A stretch of 64,000 bases of DNA from Haemonchus contortus (lineage: Eukaryota; Nematoda; Chromadorea; Rhabditida; Trichostrongylidae), in contig LS997565.1 in assembly GCA_000469685.2 (NCBI GenBank), positions 9,926,505 to 9,990,504 on the forward strand. The letters run 5' to 3'. Below, in pieces: positions 11,201 to 20,815 of this stretch. Below the pieces are notes generated by a model. That model was not told the DNA's origin. It saw nothing but the letters and a program-made list of their open reading frames with translations, and did not search any database. Every line of letters starts with the position of its first letter. Within the stretch, counting starts at the first letter, position 1. The translations under genes and the position numbers were made by a program.

Positions 11201-13838
11201 ATGAACTGGGCTTTTAACCAACTGTTGGAGTGGCTGCTTTCATAGTCCGCCGGCCGGCCTCAGGATATCATTTATATTTATATTTATATTTATATTATTT
11301 AATTTTATATATATTTTTTGATTTACTTGATAGTTTACCTGTAGCTGAAAAGGAAACTTATTACAAAACTAAGCAAATACCTGCCCCAACAAGTGACGTT
11401 GTCGACAGTAGCAGAGATTATGCCTTTTCGGAGTACTGTCATTGGCTTGAACTTTCGGTTACAATTCTTGAGCGGATCGTAGTTGAGGTCAACAAACTAA
11501 ATAAGTACACATCATGCATTTTCCGGGACTGAATCATCGTTAGCCCGAGATTGAGGGTTTTCATGTCTTTTCGATCGAACGTGCTCGTTTTGGTTAGGAA
11601 AGACCAACAGGGTTCTTAGGCAGGGAAAGGTTGCTCAAATAATGAAGGGTCCATATACCTTTGACGACCATGGCATCCCCCGGTGGGTGCCACTATGATT
11701 GGCACACGGGACCATGGCACCCAATGTTGGGTGCCACCACATTTCTTCCTTTATTTGCACATTTGGAACTTACTTAATATTTTCATATTTATTAACAAAC
11801 TCCATGGTATTTATATTCAACATGGTCCACGTAAATGTTTTGTAGGAGCTCATTTATTACAAACATATATAGTTGATGGAGTAGTACTGAAAAGGTTCAG
11901 ATACTTATTTGTGTGGGTATCCTGGAAGCATTGGAGGCAGTATCTAGAACTCCGGATTTACGATTATGTGACCGCGCGGTCGATTTCTTCATCCTCAAGA
12001 TCCTTGAATGTTATGCAAATTCCTCCTGCTTACACTTTTACCAAAATTCTAACTTACACGCTTCCAAACCCGAAGTGCAATTTTAAGTCTCAGTTTTATA
12101 TATGATAAATTAAGATCTGATTGTTATACGGAAATATTGCTAAGTTTATCAAACCAGAGAAAGGAGTTCCCCTTGGGACCACGACGGTGGGTGCCAGTCG
12201 CGCAAGAAAGGAACGATTCGTGGTCCCCTAGGCGCGTCATGCCGAAATCAGTGTTGTCGTCAAAGGGTTAATGAAAACTTTGACGACTTCTGCGCATACC
12301 AGTTGCTCTCTCTCTCCCCATCCCAGGTCGCTCACGTTCCAAAAAGCTGTTTCGATTTTGCATGGGATTTGAATCAATGGCGCATTCAGAAGAAGAAACG
12401 ATTAATGTTCCCAATTATCATGTTCTGCTTGTTTAATTTTTTCCTTGGCCATTTAATTTATAGGCGTTGCGCCCTGTTTGAATAACGCCGTTCTGGCATT
12501 GAAGAGCTTCAGAGTTCAGTCCATTGTTGTCTGATATCTTTGCAACGACGTCGCTGTCGCGAAACGCTAGTATGAACGGAGTTGGGAATGAAGCAACTCA
12601 AAAACCAAACCAATTTTTCAATTCAGCTCACCGGTATGATGTCTCTGTCCCATGGATCGAAATTCGGCAAAATGCATCCGTCAAGAGGATTGTTTATTTT
12701 GACGGTGACGGTTTCTTCATCGGCTGAAATTTCCAGATTTCATCAGATCTGTGGCAATGTCAAAAAAAGTTGAGGTTATCTTGAAATTGAAAGGCCCCTC
12801 ATGTGGACTTTCAAAATAGAAAGTGTGTAGGGCCGATTTTCAGAAGATCTTGGGTCCCACTCAGTAAAGTGGGCAGCTTCGAGGGCCGATTTTCATAGGA
12901 TCCTGAGTTTCACCCAAGAAAATTATCGCTAAACTCACAGTCAGAACTAGTCAGGGAAAAAATTGGATATAAGGGCATTTCCCTTTCTCGTGAAATGGGA
13001 GTATACCAAACAAAGTAAGTACACAAAAATACTAGGTCCAATCGAGTGCCTCTTTTTGTCATACGATTATATCAAGAGGGTAGAGTAAGCTCAAAGTGGG
13101 AAAAGGTGCTTTTACAGAGCTGAGGCAGCTGCTTATAAGCCCCGAACTCTCACCGGCAACGGTCTGTTTCCGGTCTCGGTGGATATGGACAGCATTTTTG
13201 AGATTCAATGACTAGAAATCGTCCTCATGCGAGACTCGAACCTACGAATATGCTTTTTGGATATCATCTTTGCCCACTACGCTATCGCTATGCTCCCCAA
13301 TGTCTCATTGGTACATAGATTTATCCACTATCCAAACACATCATATCATCCGCTCGGCTCACTACTTCACGTTTCGAAAAGCGGACATTTCTCTGGAAGA
13401 GGTTGAGGGAAGGGTGAGAGGCTTTAATAGCGAAATGGATAAGCACGATATCCAGAAAGCATAGGTGAGGGTTCGATTCCGTTTGTGATCGGACCGGTTC
13501 ACTTCAAAGCCCTTCAAAGCTTCTTGATGTAGCAGTTGTATTCAAAATCACCTCAACTCCCAGTTGATTAGGACCAAATATATCAAAATTATTCATATCC
13601 CATGAATAGCTTATTCTTGGTCTATCTTACACCTGAAACCCCCTTTCTCCTACTTAATGCCTATTCAAATCGATAACTATCCAAATACCTGAATAATACC
13701 TGTTGTTTGAACGTCAACCATTTCTGTAGACGTCTCGGCTGGGGAAAGGCTATTTGTATAGTCGTCGAAAATCGTAAAAGCCCAAAGAGACATGGCTGCA
13801 ACACCTCCAACAAGGACAAGCAGTCGCGGCCATGACAT
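2261..13838 (-). CDS. DUF229 family membrane-anchored alkaline phosphatase/sulfatase-superfamily protein, 15 exons
   Basis: Exons (minus): 13838-13700, 12723-12632, 10755-10547, 10415-10326, 9821-9709, 9616-9477, 9074-8986, 8914-8787, 7548-7436, 6433-6380, 5484-5317, 4839-4676, 3522-3414, 2822-2730, 2422-2261. All introns are GT-AG and phases agree, giving 620 residues and a TAA stop, a normal length for this nematode family. Residues about 5-24 form an N-terminal hydrophobic anchor, so most of the protein should be lumenal or extracellular. Family landmarks in order: DPWDRDI near 67-73; DVYVILLDSTAAS (161-172), whose D168-S169-T170 is where the superfamily holds its metal ligand and nucleophile; FGKSMEQVDRSL (214-225); AEDW (265-268); PTDHYMRPF; GHDHE (347-351); the metal-site motif MGDHG (380-384); and Cys-rich tail motifs CTCQY and CHCKP. 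The metal-binding His/Asp residues are intact, suggesting an active hydrolase or transferase; the substrate is unknown. The exon 3 acceptor (10756-10757) was chosen by phase and is the least certain junction. Confidence 0.9.
2545..2660 (-). mobile_element. SINE fragment in intron 14 of the DUF229 gene
   Basis: Covers the tRNA-like head and the start of the body in reverse: gaaggatgga, ggcgaatatc, gggatttgaaccggtgacca (B-box) and cactacaccacc (A-box). The 3' half of the element is missing. Confidence 0.65.
2914..2938. repeat. (TTTA)n microsatellite
   Basis: About six TTTA units in intron 13 of the DUF229 gene. Confidence 0.9.
4349..4665 (+). mobile_element. Full-length tRNA-derived SINE with intact target-site duplication
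   Basis: The element spans 4361-4653. The head carries an A-box-like tggtgtagtgg and a B-box ggttcgaatcccgg. The body includes ccttccatcc, ggtcggtgaattggtaccag, gtctgggaggataaaagcac, ttgtacatcggctggcc, caagtcattgtataggc, cactacgattttgaatgg and gggattgattaacgccaaa, ending in aactttatcc. It is flanked by a perfect 12-bp direct repeat, tataggcaaata, at 4349-4360 and 4654-4665, the expected target-site duplication of reverse-transcribed insertion. It sits in intron 12 of the DUF229 gene, its duplicated target 10 bp inside the exon 12 splice donor. It is the reference copy for the family in this window. Confidence 0.92.
4927..5063 (+). mobile_element. Short inverted-repeat MITE, copy 1 (DUF229 intron 11)
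   Basis: Begins gtacttctccccgaa and ends with an imperfect reverse complement (ttctaggggagaagttac); 137 bp, no coding capacity. The interior (ctaccgtat.., ggaaattcaaacc, gcgacgcgatt) matches the copies at 8628 and 5950. Confidence 0.75.
5950..6060 (+). mobile_element. Short inverted-repeat MITE, copy 3, decayed (DUF229 intron 10)
   Basis: Shares ctaccgtgttctaccactgg, gaattcgaacc and acacgattttcgggg..aagtt with the other two copies. The left terminal repeat is missing or diverged. Confidence 0.6.
6598..7130. mobile_element. Foldback element with 15-bp terminal inverted repeats (DUF229 intron 9)
   Basis: Ends are perfect inverted repeats: gttgcgcgcgtccgt at 6598-6612 and its reverse complement at 7116-7130. 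Inside are nested palindromes: a hairpin with 43-bp arms, one mismatch and a 13-nt loop (6755-6797 / 6811-6853); a GC-rich palindrome (atgggcgggg..ccccgcccat, 6691-6713); and inverted copies of ggttggcgcgatgggcgg. No protein-coding potential. Confidence 0.75.
8628..8758 (-). mobile_element. Short inverted-repeat MITE, copy 2 (DUF229 intron 8)
   Basis: 131 bp bounded by a perfect 15-bp inverted repeat (gtacttctccccgaa at 8628-8642, reverse complement at 8744-8758). Its interior matches the copy at 4927 in the opposite orientation. Confidence 0.8.
10102..10317 (+). mobile_element. 5'-truncated SINE in intron 4 of the DUF229 gene
   Basis: Begins inside the body (ggccaaaccaaaccttccat), lacks the tRNA head, and continues through tttgggaggatgaaagtacc, aatgtacatcg, tagtcattgtatgg and gcggggcgcaccccaaaac to gattgactgacgcc. 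Its 3' end lies 8 bp from the exon 4 splice donor. Confidence 0.75.
11270..11317. repeat. (TATTTA)n AT-rich microsatellite
   Basis: Repeated tatttatat units in intron 2 of the DUF229 gene. Confidence 0.85.
11658..12271. mobile_element. piggyBac-like non-autonomous element (DUF229 intron 2)
   Basis: The ends are inverted: cctttgacgac at 11658 and gtcgtcaaagggttaa at 12256-12271. The right end gives TTAA next to CCCTTTG.., as in piggyBac-type elements, which insert at TTAA; the left TTAA has decayed. Subterminal inverted motifs gtgggtgcca occur near both ends. About 610 bp, AT-rich interior, no transposase frame seen. Confidence 0.55.
13200..13495. repeat. Inverted pair of a second tRNA-like repeat (DUF229 intron 1)
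   Basis: On the minus strand at about 13300-13205 there is tagcgtagtgggcaaag.. gatatccaaaaagcat .. ggttcgagtctcg. On the plus strand at about 13425-13480 there is tagcgaaatggataag.. gatatccagaaagcat .. ggttcgattccg. Each has A-box- and B-box-like motifs at tRNA spacing, and the two share an interior, so they look like two copies of one tRNA-derived repeat in opposite orientation. Confidence 0.5.
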
Positions 13839-13846
13839 ATCTGTAA
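13836..13846 (-). promoter_or_regulatory. Splice acceptor directly upstream of the DUF229 gene ATG (possible spliced-leader site)
   Basis: Read on the minus strand, the sequence before the start codon is ttgattcattacag followed by 'at' and then ATG. A consensus acceptor only 2 nt before the start is typical of spliced-leader trans-splicing in nematodes. It could instead be the 3' end of an intron in the 5' UTR. No upstream coding exon was recognised. Confidence 0.5.
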
Positions 13847-16144
13847 TGAATCAAATTTTGGCGTAGCTATAGAGGGACATGAAAGGGAACAAGCGGACGA
13901 AAAGGGTTGTCGGACGATTTGTAGATGAAAAGATACTATGCTGCCACAAATAAAAGGCTATTCCTTTAGCCACAGGCCCTCCCTTGGGAATGCTAATCGG
14001 CTAGACATGCTTGGCATGCCTAGCGGTTCATTCCGCAAGGCTACCCTCACACTAACGCCGAATCATTCACGCAGCCAAAACCGAACCTAATGGCACACTT
14101 TCAGCGAAGGTAGAGGTGGGGTACCAAGCGATGTGCTACCACCAACATTTCTTCGGGATCGATGTGTCCAGTCTCTGGAAAGGGTTTGTAACCAATACGT
14201 TCTCGGAAGTAGGCTACTGCTGGACGACTAATTTGTATTCAATGTCAATCACTTCAAATACGTCTGAAAAACTCGATTCCGGCATTACTTCTGTAATTCG
14301 ATACGATCTTCACACCCGCGACATCTTACTTATCTGGCGCATCATCTCGTCAAATTACTCCTTACATAATTATTTACAGTTTTTTTTTCAAATTTCTGCC
14401 TCTCTTGCCGGGATTCTAGCAGTTAGGGGTGGCCAAGTACGCAGGAACCAGGAATGCTGCCTAAGTAATCGTAAGGACCCAAGTAAATGTAAAGAGGGTG
14501 ATAGCGAAAGAAAGATCGAGTCGTAACAGAAGCGAGCGACAGCAGGCGGCAACAACGAGCAGAAAAACAGGCCGGTGAGAAGAAGCGACAACAACTCATG
14601 TAAGCGATTGAAGGCGACACCGAGCGACAGTGGGCGACTGCGAGTGCGGACGAGCTCGTGAAAGGCACCGGATTTTCATGACCGAGACCGACCATATCAG
14701 TCAGTAGCATTGTCAAATTTGGATCCCAGTCTTATACCTAACATCCCAAAAATTCAGTTTCGGATTCCATATATGTACATATATATAAAGTATGCTTATT
14801 TCATGCTCTCTTGGAGTGGTGTTATCCCTAGCGCTATCCGCCTACTGAGTTTCATCCGCCGGATCTTGAGCGTAACTAATTTCCTATTAAATTGAGAAAT
14901 CTTGACCAACCGATGTAAGGTTGATTCGATTGTGTCGTTGATGTTTTACTTCACTTCACTGTATTGTTATAGCGCACCGCTGCGTGCATCAAAATAAATA
15001 AATAAATAAATAAATACTGGTAGTTAACTGGTAGTTAGCCATGTGAGCAGCTCCTGTGAAGAAGGCGACAGTACAGTTCCCACGATTAGGAGGCTACGTT
15101 CTGGGGGCACGACACGCCAATTACTAAAGCTGGTACAATATAGAGCTCACTGAGAGTTTGGCTCTTTACCTGCCGTCTAGGCCTTAACCAAGTGGGAGCT
15201 TACATATCCCGGAGGCAGAAATAGGAGGACCTGCTGCTACGAATGGTCATCGACATAAACATAAGGATCGGGCTCGAAAAACTCGTAAAAAAACAGAAAA
15301 AAAACAGAAATAAAGAAAACCCTTACTTCGAATGGTAATCGACAGAAACGTAAGGTACGGGCTCGGAAAAGTGTTAAGCCTTGTCAGGCCTGCCTTTGTC
15401 CGCACAGAAGTGGACGGGCATTAGGATTTTCACGTTTCGCTTTTTACAAATAATAAATAATGATTTACGTCTCTGGCGTTAAAACTTGAACAGCTAGCGC
15501 TAGCCGATCCTTTGAGTTGTGGCATTTGTTCGAGATCGAACCGGTTCCACGAGACCAATGGAAGACGTGGTGGAAAAGAAAAGTTGACAGATATGACCAA
15601 TAAATTGAAATGGTCAGCATGTTCTCAGTGGATCAAAGAATGCCCTTCACGCTCGACGGAATTCATAATTTTAGCGAGAGATGGCCATAACAACTATTGA
15701 AAGGGTCGAAGATTGATAGTAAGCGATTGTTATGGTAATCGTGTGGATTGAAAATCAAAAATATGAGGCAAGATAAGCAACAGAACAAGGTAGGTGAGCT
15801 TTACTAGTAATGACACTACAGTAGGCTTACAGATGATCCATATAAAGTAGTCTTGCAGAAGCATTAGAGCTTGAATACAAAACTCGATAAAAGAAGAAAG
15901 TGACCCGGCGTTGAGAGGCATCCTCCTGATGCCCGCTACTTACTGTCATTCCCTCGAATTCACAGACAATGCCCAAAGTTGTACCATTTTATCAATCTCG
16001 GAAGAATGAAAAGAATCACGATAGTACAATGACTTGTCTAGGTTGAAGAACCTTTTGGAATTTCATCTCCGAACCATGTGTAACTCAAAGGAAAAGTCAG
16101 GGTTTCTCCAACTTAGACATTTCTGAAGAGTATAACGACGAATA
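13847..16144. other. Gene-free stretch upstream of the DUF229 gene
   Basis: No exons or RNA genes supported. A (AATA)n run lies at 14992-15015. The rest is unremarkable single-copy-looking DNA. Confidence 0.45.
14992..15015. repeat. (AATA)n microsatellite
   Basis: About six AATA units. Confidence 0.9.
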
Positions 16145-16412
16145 AATAAAGCCTTTGAGCACTGACCAATCCCGTCTGAGGAACGCACCACGCATTCGAC
16201 TTCTAGTCAGAATCGCGGTTATTTGGTTTCTACCAGTGATTTGAGGTGACCAGCTCTGGTACAAATCAACGCTTTTATGCTCCCAAACAAATGTGCTACC
16301 AATTAACCAAACCTGGAAGGATGGAAGGTTCGGTTGGCTTACCGATCCGAGATTTGAACCCGTCACCATGCCTGATAGTGCGCCTCTTGCCACTATGCCA
16401 CTTTCGCCCTTC
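16145..16412 (-). mobile_element. tRNA-derived SINE copy
   Basis: Reverse-strand copy with gaccaatcccgtctgagg, cgcattcgacttctagtcag, acaaatcaacgcttttatgc, ggaaggatggaagg, a B-box (gatttgaacccg) and an A-box side (gccactatgcca). Head and tail are both present. Confidence 0.8.
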
Positions 16413-17421
16413 GAAAAGCATTTGGAAAGGAATTAAGGAAAAGGACAGAGTTCAACCGAACAAAAAAGAGGTCTCTCTAAAAATTTCGAAAGTGAGCGAG
16501 AGGTATAATGTAACAGAGGACTGAATCATTTATCTCGCTTCGATCTAATACCGTATGCGCCATGGACAGGGAACCATTGAAGTATCGGAATGCGCGCATA
16601 TTCAGCCTACCAAGAGACCCTGAAGACTTAGCAATAAAAATTTCAAACTTTTCGTTCCTACAGCAACCGCTGCAAAAATTAGTTGACATTCGCCTAACGC
16701 GACAGTTCCCGTAAGACGGCATCCTGACCTAAAGACACACTTGACGCTACCTAAATCTGGTGCTCTAGAATTCAATATCAGATGGCGGAAACGATTCGAT
16801 CGGGCTGTCAAATGCATATGAAGTATTCCTACAGTCAGAACTGTGACAAGCCGTTGTTGTAAAAAGTAGTTGTAAAATAAAATTTTGTAGAATCTATAGT
16901 TGAGGAGGAAAAGTCAAGTCGATCAAATGATTCCGGTTGTCTTTTTAAAAAGAAAAAGGGACGCGAAGTAAGTGAAACCGGGTCGTGAGAGCAAGTTATA
17001 ATATTGTTAGTTTGCCGAGTAGCAAACGACTCCGAGAATATGTAGCCTTTGTAATATGATCACCCCGTTGGAATCAATCCTGTGATCGCATCGATGCCAT
17101 GGAATTGTTTGGAAAATGTGCTACTGTTGCTCTAAACAGTTGATTCACAGTTGCAATAACAAGTATCAATCAGGACCAGAAGTTTTTGGGACTGCTGAAA
17201 AACTTCTGGAGAGATCAAGTTCCGGTAGAAACCTTGTGGTGAAGAGCGCACCGGTGGTCACGCGTCAGTCATACAAGCGGAGCTCGTCGTCCTGTTGAAG
17301 TGTGAGTTCGTTTTTATGTTTCCACTGTTAAAACCAGACCTACTGACATATGCATGCCACGCATATCAATCAGTCTTGAAATATGAATCCACGGCTATCC
17401 GTTGGCCAGGGCGATACGTAT

Positions 17422-17713
17422 AAAAAGGATAAAGTCCTGGAGCATTAATCAATCCCATCTGAGGGATGCCTTCGACTTCCATTCAGAATCGCAGTGGCGG
17501 ATTGAATGCGTAAGGTGACCTATACAATGACTTGCGGTGACCAGCCGTTGTACAAGTCAGGGCTTCTGTCCTCCCAGGCGAGTCTGCTACCAACTAACCG
17601 ACCCTAGACCGATGGAAGGCCTGGTTGGCCCAGGCGGATATCGGTACGAGATTCGAACCCATGACCACGCGTGTGTGATGTGCGCCACTTGCAGCTGCGT
17701 CACTTCCACCAGA
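17422..17713 (-). mobile_element. tRNA-derived SINE copy
   Basis: Reverse-strand copy running from aaggataaagtcc (3' tail) through cttccattcagaatcgcag, acaatgacttgcggtgacca, gtcctcccaggcgagtctg and ggcctggttggcccaggcgg to the B-box gattcgaaccca and the head near cacttccacc. Confidence 0.85.
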
Positions 17714-17734
17714 CGAGGGCAAGCAGGATTTTGG

Positions 17735-17815
17735 TGGTGCAAGGGATAAAGTACAGCGCGCCCAGATAGCACAATTACGCGATCGAGTCCCGTCCGAGGC
17801 CGAAGTTTTATCCAT
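17735..17815 (+). repeat. Second-family tRNA-like repeat fragment
   Basis: Contains ggtggtgcaaggg (A-box-like) and gcgatcgagtcccgtccgag (B-box-like) followed by gccgaagtttta. The block gagtcccgtccgag..gaagttt recurs on the minus strand near 57330-57290. It is too imperfect for a functional tRNA. Confidence 0.4.
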
Positions 17816-20435
17816 ACTTGCCAATCTTGCGAGACTTAATATCTCTCTACCGCATTTGTCCCGCTGTTGCGCTGAAGGCTATTGTGAGGGATGGTTTATT
17901 CGTCGGTTTTGAACAAGGATGTAAATATTTTCGCAGATCTGAGTGGCAGGCAATACAGTTGTTAACATTCTTTGTTTTTGTATACTTTTCTACCAAAACG
18001 TAGGGACAGGCCAGTCCCAAGGAACCAGTCCGGATCAGAATTCAAGGGAACCGAACGAAACCAGAACCAGTAACAGGGCGATCTCGCAAAAACTTTGAGA
18101 GTACTGAAGTCCTACATAGTTAGGAATTTCAGCACACGACAAAACTTCCCCATATCATTGAATTTCCTTCGAAATTCCCCTGACAAAGCGGAAAATTATA
18201 GGTTACAAAGTTTAAATACAAAAAAATGTATAAAAAAAAGACTCCCTTCGGGAATGGGGATTTCCTGACTATCACGTACTTTGAAATTGAATCTTGAATC
18301 AAATTTGAATCAAATTTGAAATTTCAAAGCAGTAGTCACTGAACAACCTCATGAGGGTGTGAGAGCTGTAAGAAGAATATATTGTGAAGTTTTTTAAAAT
18401 TCAAAAAAAAACAAGCAGATTTTATTGAAAAGCCGAGATCACTAACTCTTTGGTAAGACACAGTGTTGATGTATGGCCACTCTGAAGATAGGGACTGACA
18501 AGGTGAAGATAGGGACTGGCAAGGCGAAGAAACAACAGATATCAGCTAGAATCACGGATCTTCTGACGAGATCAAAAGAATACCGTCGATTCTGAGAATT
18601 GGCCTCGTTTTCTTTCAACTGTTGGGCTGGCGACATGTTTTTCATGGAACTATTCTTGGATAACATGCATAAATTAGCCCTCGAATACGCTACCAGTTGA
18701 TAGATGAATGTCTTTTCCATGTTATCCATGGATAATTCATGATACCCAATGTATCAATAATGCCCTTCAGTGGAAACGTGAAAGTACGTCACAATGGAAA
18801 AAAGGACACAGCGAACCCAGCGCCTTCTGTTCCTTTCGGCCCCTCAGCAGGCCCTACCAACTACCAGACCGGGGAAAGAGGAACCTCTGCTCGGAAGGAA
18901 GGTCCATCCAACGAACGGATGAAGGTTTCATCAAAATTGAAGAAACTTTGCTATAGCTGACAACATAGACATCGAGAAATGGGAATTTCTATTGAAATGA
19001 AAAAGTCATCAATAAGCAGGGTACATCTTCCTTAAACGGGAGAAAAAGATCTGAATCGACTAATAATTGTATTGAAGGACATGAAATTCGAATATTTGCC
19101 TCCTCAAATGTTAAAGCTACGAAACATATTTTAATGAATGAGCCAACAGGCCAGTCATAGGGTCATATGTTGTTGTATATGAGCCTTAATCACCAATTTT
19201 AATGAAATTTCCTCCTACAGCACCCTTTTCAAAACTCTGCTCCAAAATTGTTAGGAGCTGTTCATTTCAATAGAGCTTCTGTTCGTGACACGGTACAATA
19301 ATTGAAAAGTTATATTGAGTTTGATTTTCTGTTACGATAGTAGCTTTCCCAAAAAAAATCTGCGAGATTTTTACGAATTCGAACAAGATCTCAGAAATTC
19401 TACACTGGAAAACAGAGGCTACCCTCGATTATCATCGATTACCATTACATTCTGTCTCCCGGCTAGTAACATCATAGCCTTTGCCTCGTTGAATATTTCT
19501 TCGAAGGTGAACGCTGTCGGTGAGTGGTACAGTAACGCCGTAAGGAGTTATGAACTTTGGGCCGTACCCATTTAAAAGCAAGCAAATAAATAAACAAACG
19601 GCCACATTTAGCGAGTCCTGTTAAGCGAAAAGGGCGAACATTTTGAGCCAAAACACCTGGTATTACAAAAACTATCAAGCTGTAAAATAATATACTTGGA
19701 AGACAATTTATCTGGATCAATCAGCTATCTTCAGCGGGTGTGACACTTTCCTATAGACAATCTATAAAAACATCCAAAAATAGGTGGACAGTGACGGAAG
19801 ATTTCCGACCCCGCGTTAGAATATAATCATCTGGAAAGAATCAACCCCACCAATGCTCTTTGGCTCTCTTTGAACCGCAACCGCAAGTGAAGGTTCCTTC
19901 CGGTGTAGCACAAGCGCGAGTGGCAAGTTTTGGAGGCAAAGAATGGAGCCAAGTCGGCTTTTTGCGGTAGACTGCGTAATCTTCATTGCATAGCAAAGTA
20001 TTAGGTGGGGAATAAGTTTGTAGACTTTTGGATTTTCTTATTTTACAACGATATTTTACTGTTTCAAAATGCATAGCCTATTCATTCGACAGAGCTCTTC
20101 CTGCTCTACGGTAATGTGTCAACTGTCTTTTTTTTGGTTTTTAATTTTTTTCTAGACTTAAAAATGGAATATCAAGGGAATGAAAATTACCATCTTGAAT
20201 ATCTTTTTTCTCGCTTTCCACCAAGGCCATAGGGGGTCATACATTGAAGCAGCCCGAGAGCCCGGGATTCATAGGGTATACGGAAAAGAGGTCTTAGGAG
20301 AGTACGAAAATCACTTTCAAAGTTCAAAAATGATGATTTTGACATCAACGGCTCCTTCGCAACAGAAGACCTTCTAAATTCAAGGGAGAAGGTCGCAAAG
20401 GGCACGTATGCCGGGACATGTTTGAAAGGAGGGTC
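17816..20435. other. Gene-free stretch
   Basis: No supported exon. Open frames here are short, lack splice context and match nothing I recognise. Confidence 0.4.
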
Positions 20436-20815
20436 ACGACAGCGAAGAGCTTTACATAGACCCGCTACACCGCGTGAAAGAAGCTATGTAACTGAAAAGA
20501 CCCCAGCGATAAATCATACTTCTTAACGTCGAGGCCAGGCTACACTAGTCGTCAGAGCCGGACATCAGAGCTCCTTAGGGAGGTCCTCCAGCATTCGACT
20601 TATTCTCCTAGCCTCGAACAGACGGACTACCTCTTTTCCGCTCCCTGTCAAAACACATGAGGGACGCTAACTTTGACAATGACGAGGACCTTGAAAACTG
20701 GCTCAACAACCTCCTCGATACCAGATCGGGCGATTTTTGGCGGAACGGCATCGACAAATTGGCCGTAAGTTGAGAAAACATCGATGGCGAACACATAATA
20801 ATCAGATCATTGTTA
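20436..20815 (+). pseudogene. Degenerate mariner transposase, C-terminal part
   Basis: Translating across frames gives decayed mariner landmarks in the right order: a piece like RVKEAM..KRP..IILLNVEARLH, then SRQSRTSELLREVLQHSTYS (where intact transposases have the catalytic-domain HPPYSPDL block), then RSLSKHMRDANFDNDEDL, ENWLNNLLDTRSGDFWRNGI and DKLA. In-frame stops (TAG, TGA) and frameshifts rule out function, and no 5' half of the gene is seen. It is an old remnant. Confidence 0.7.
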
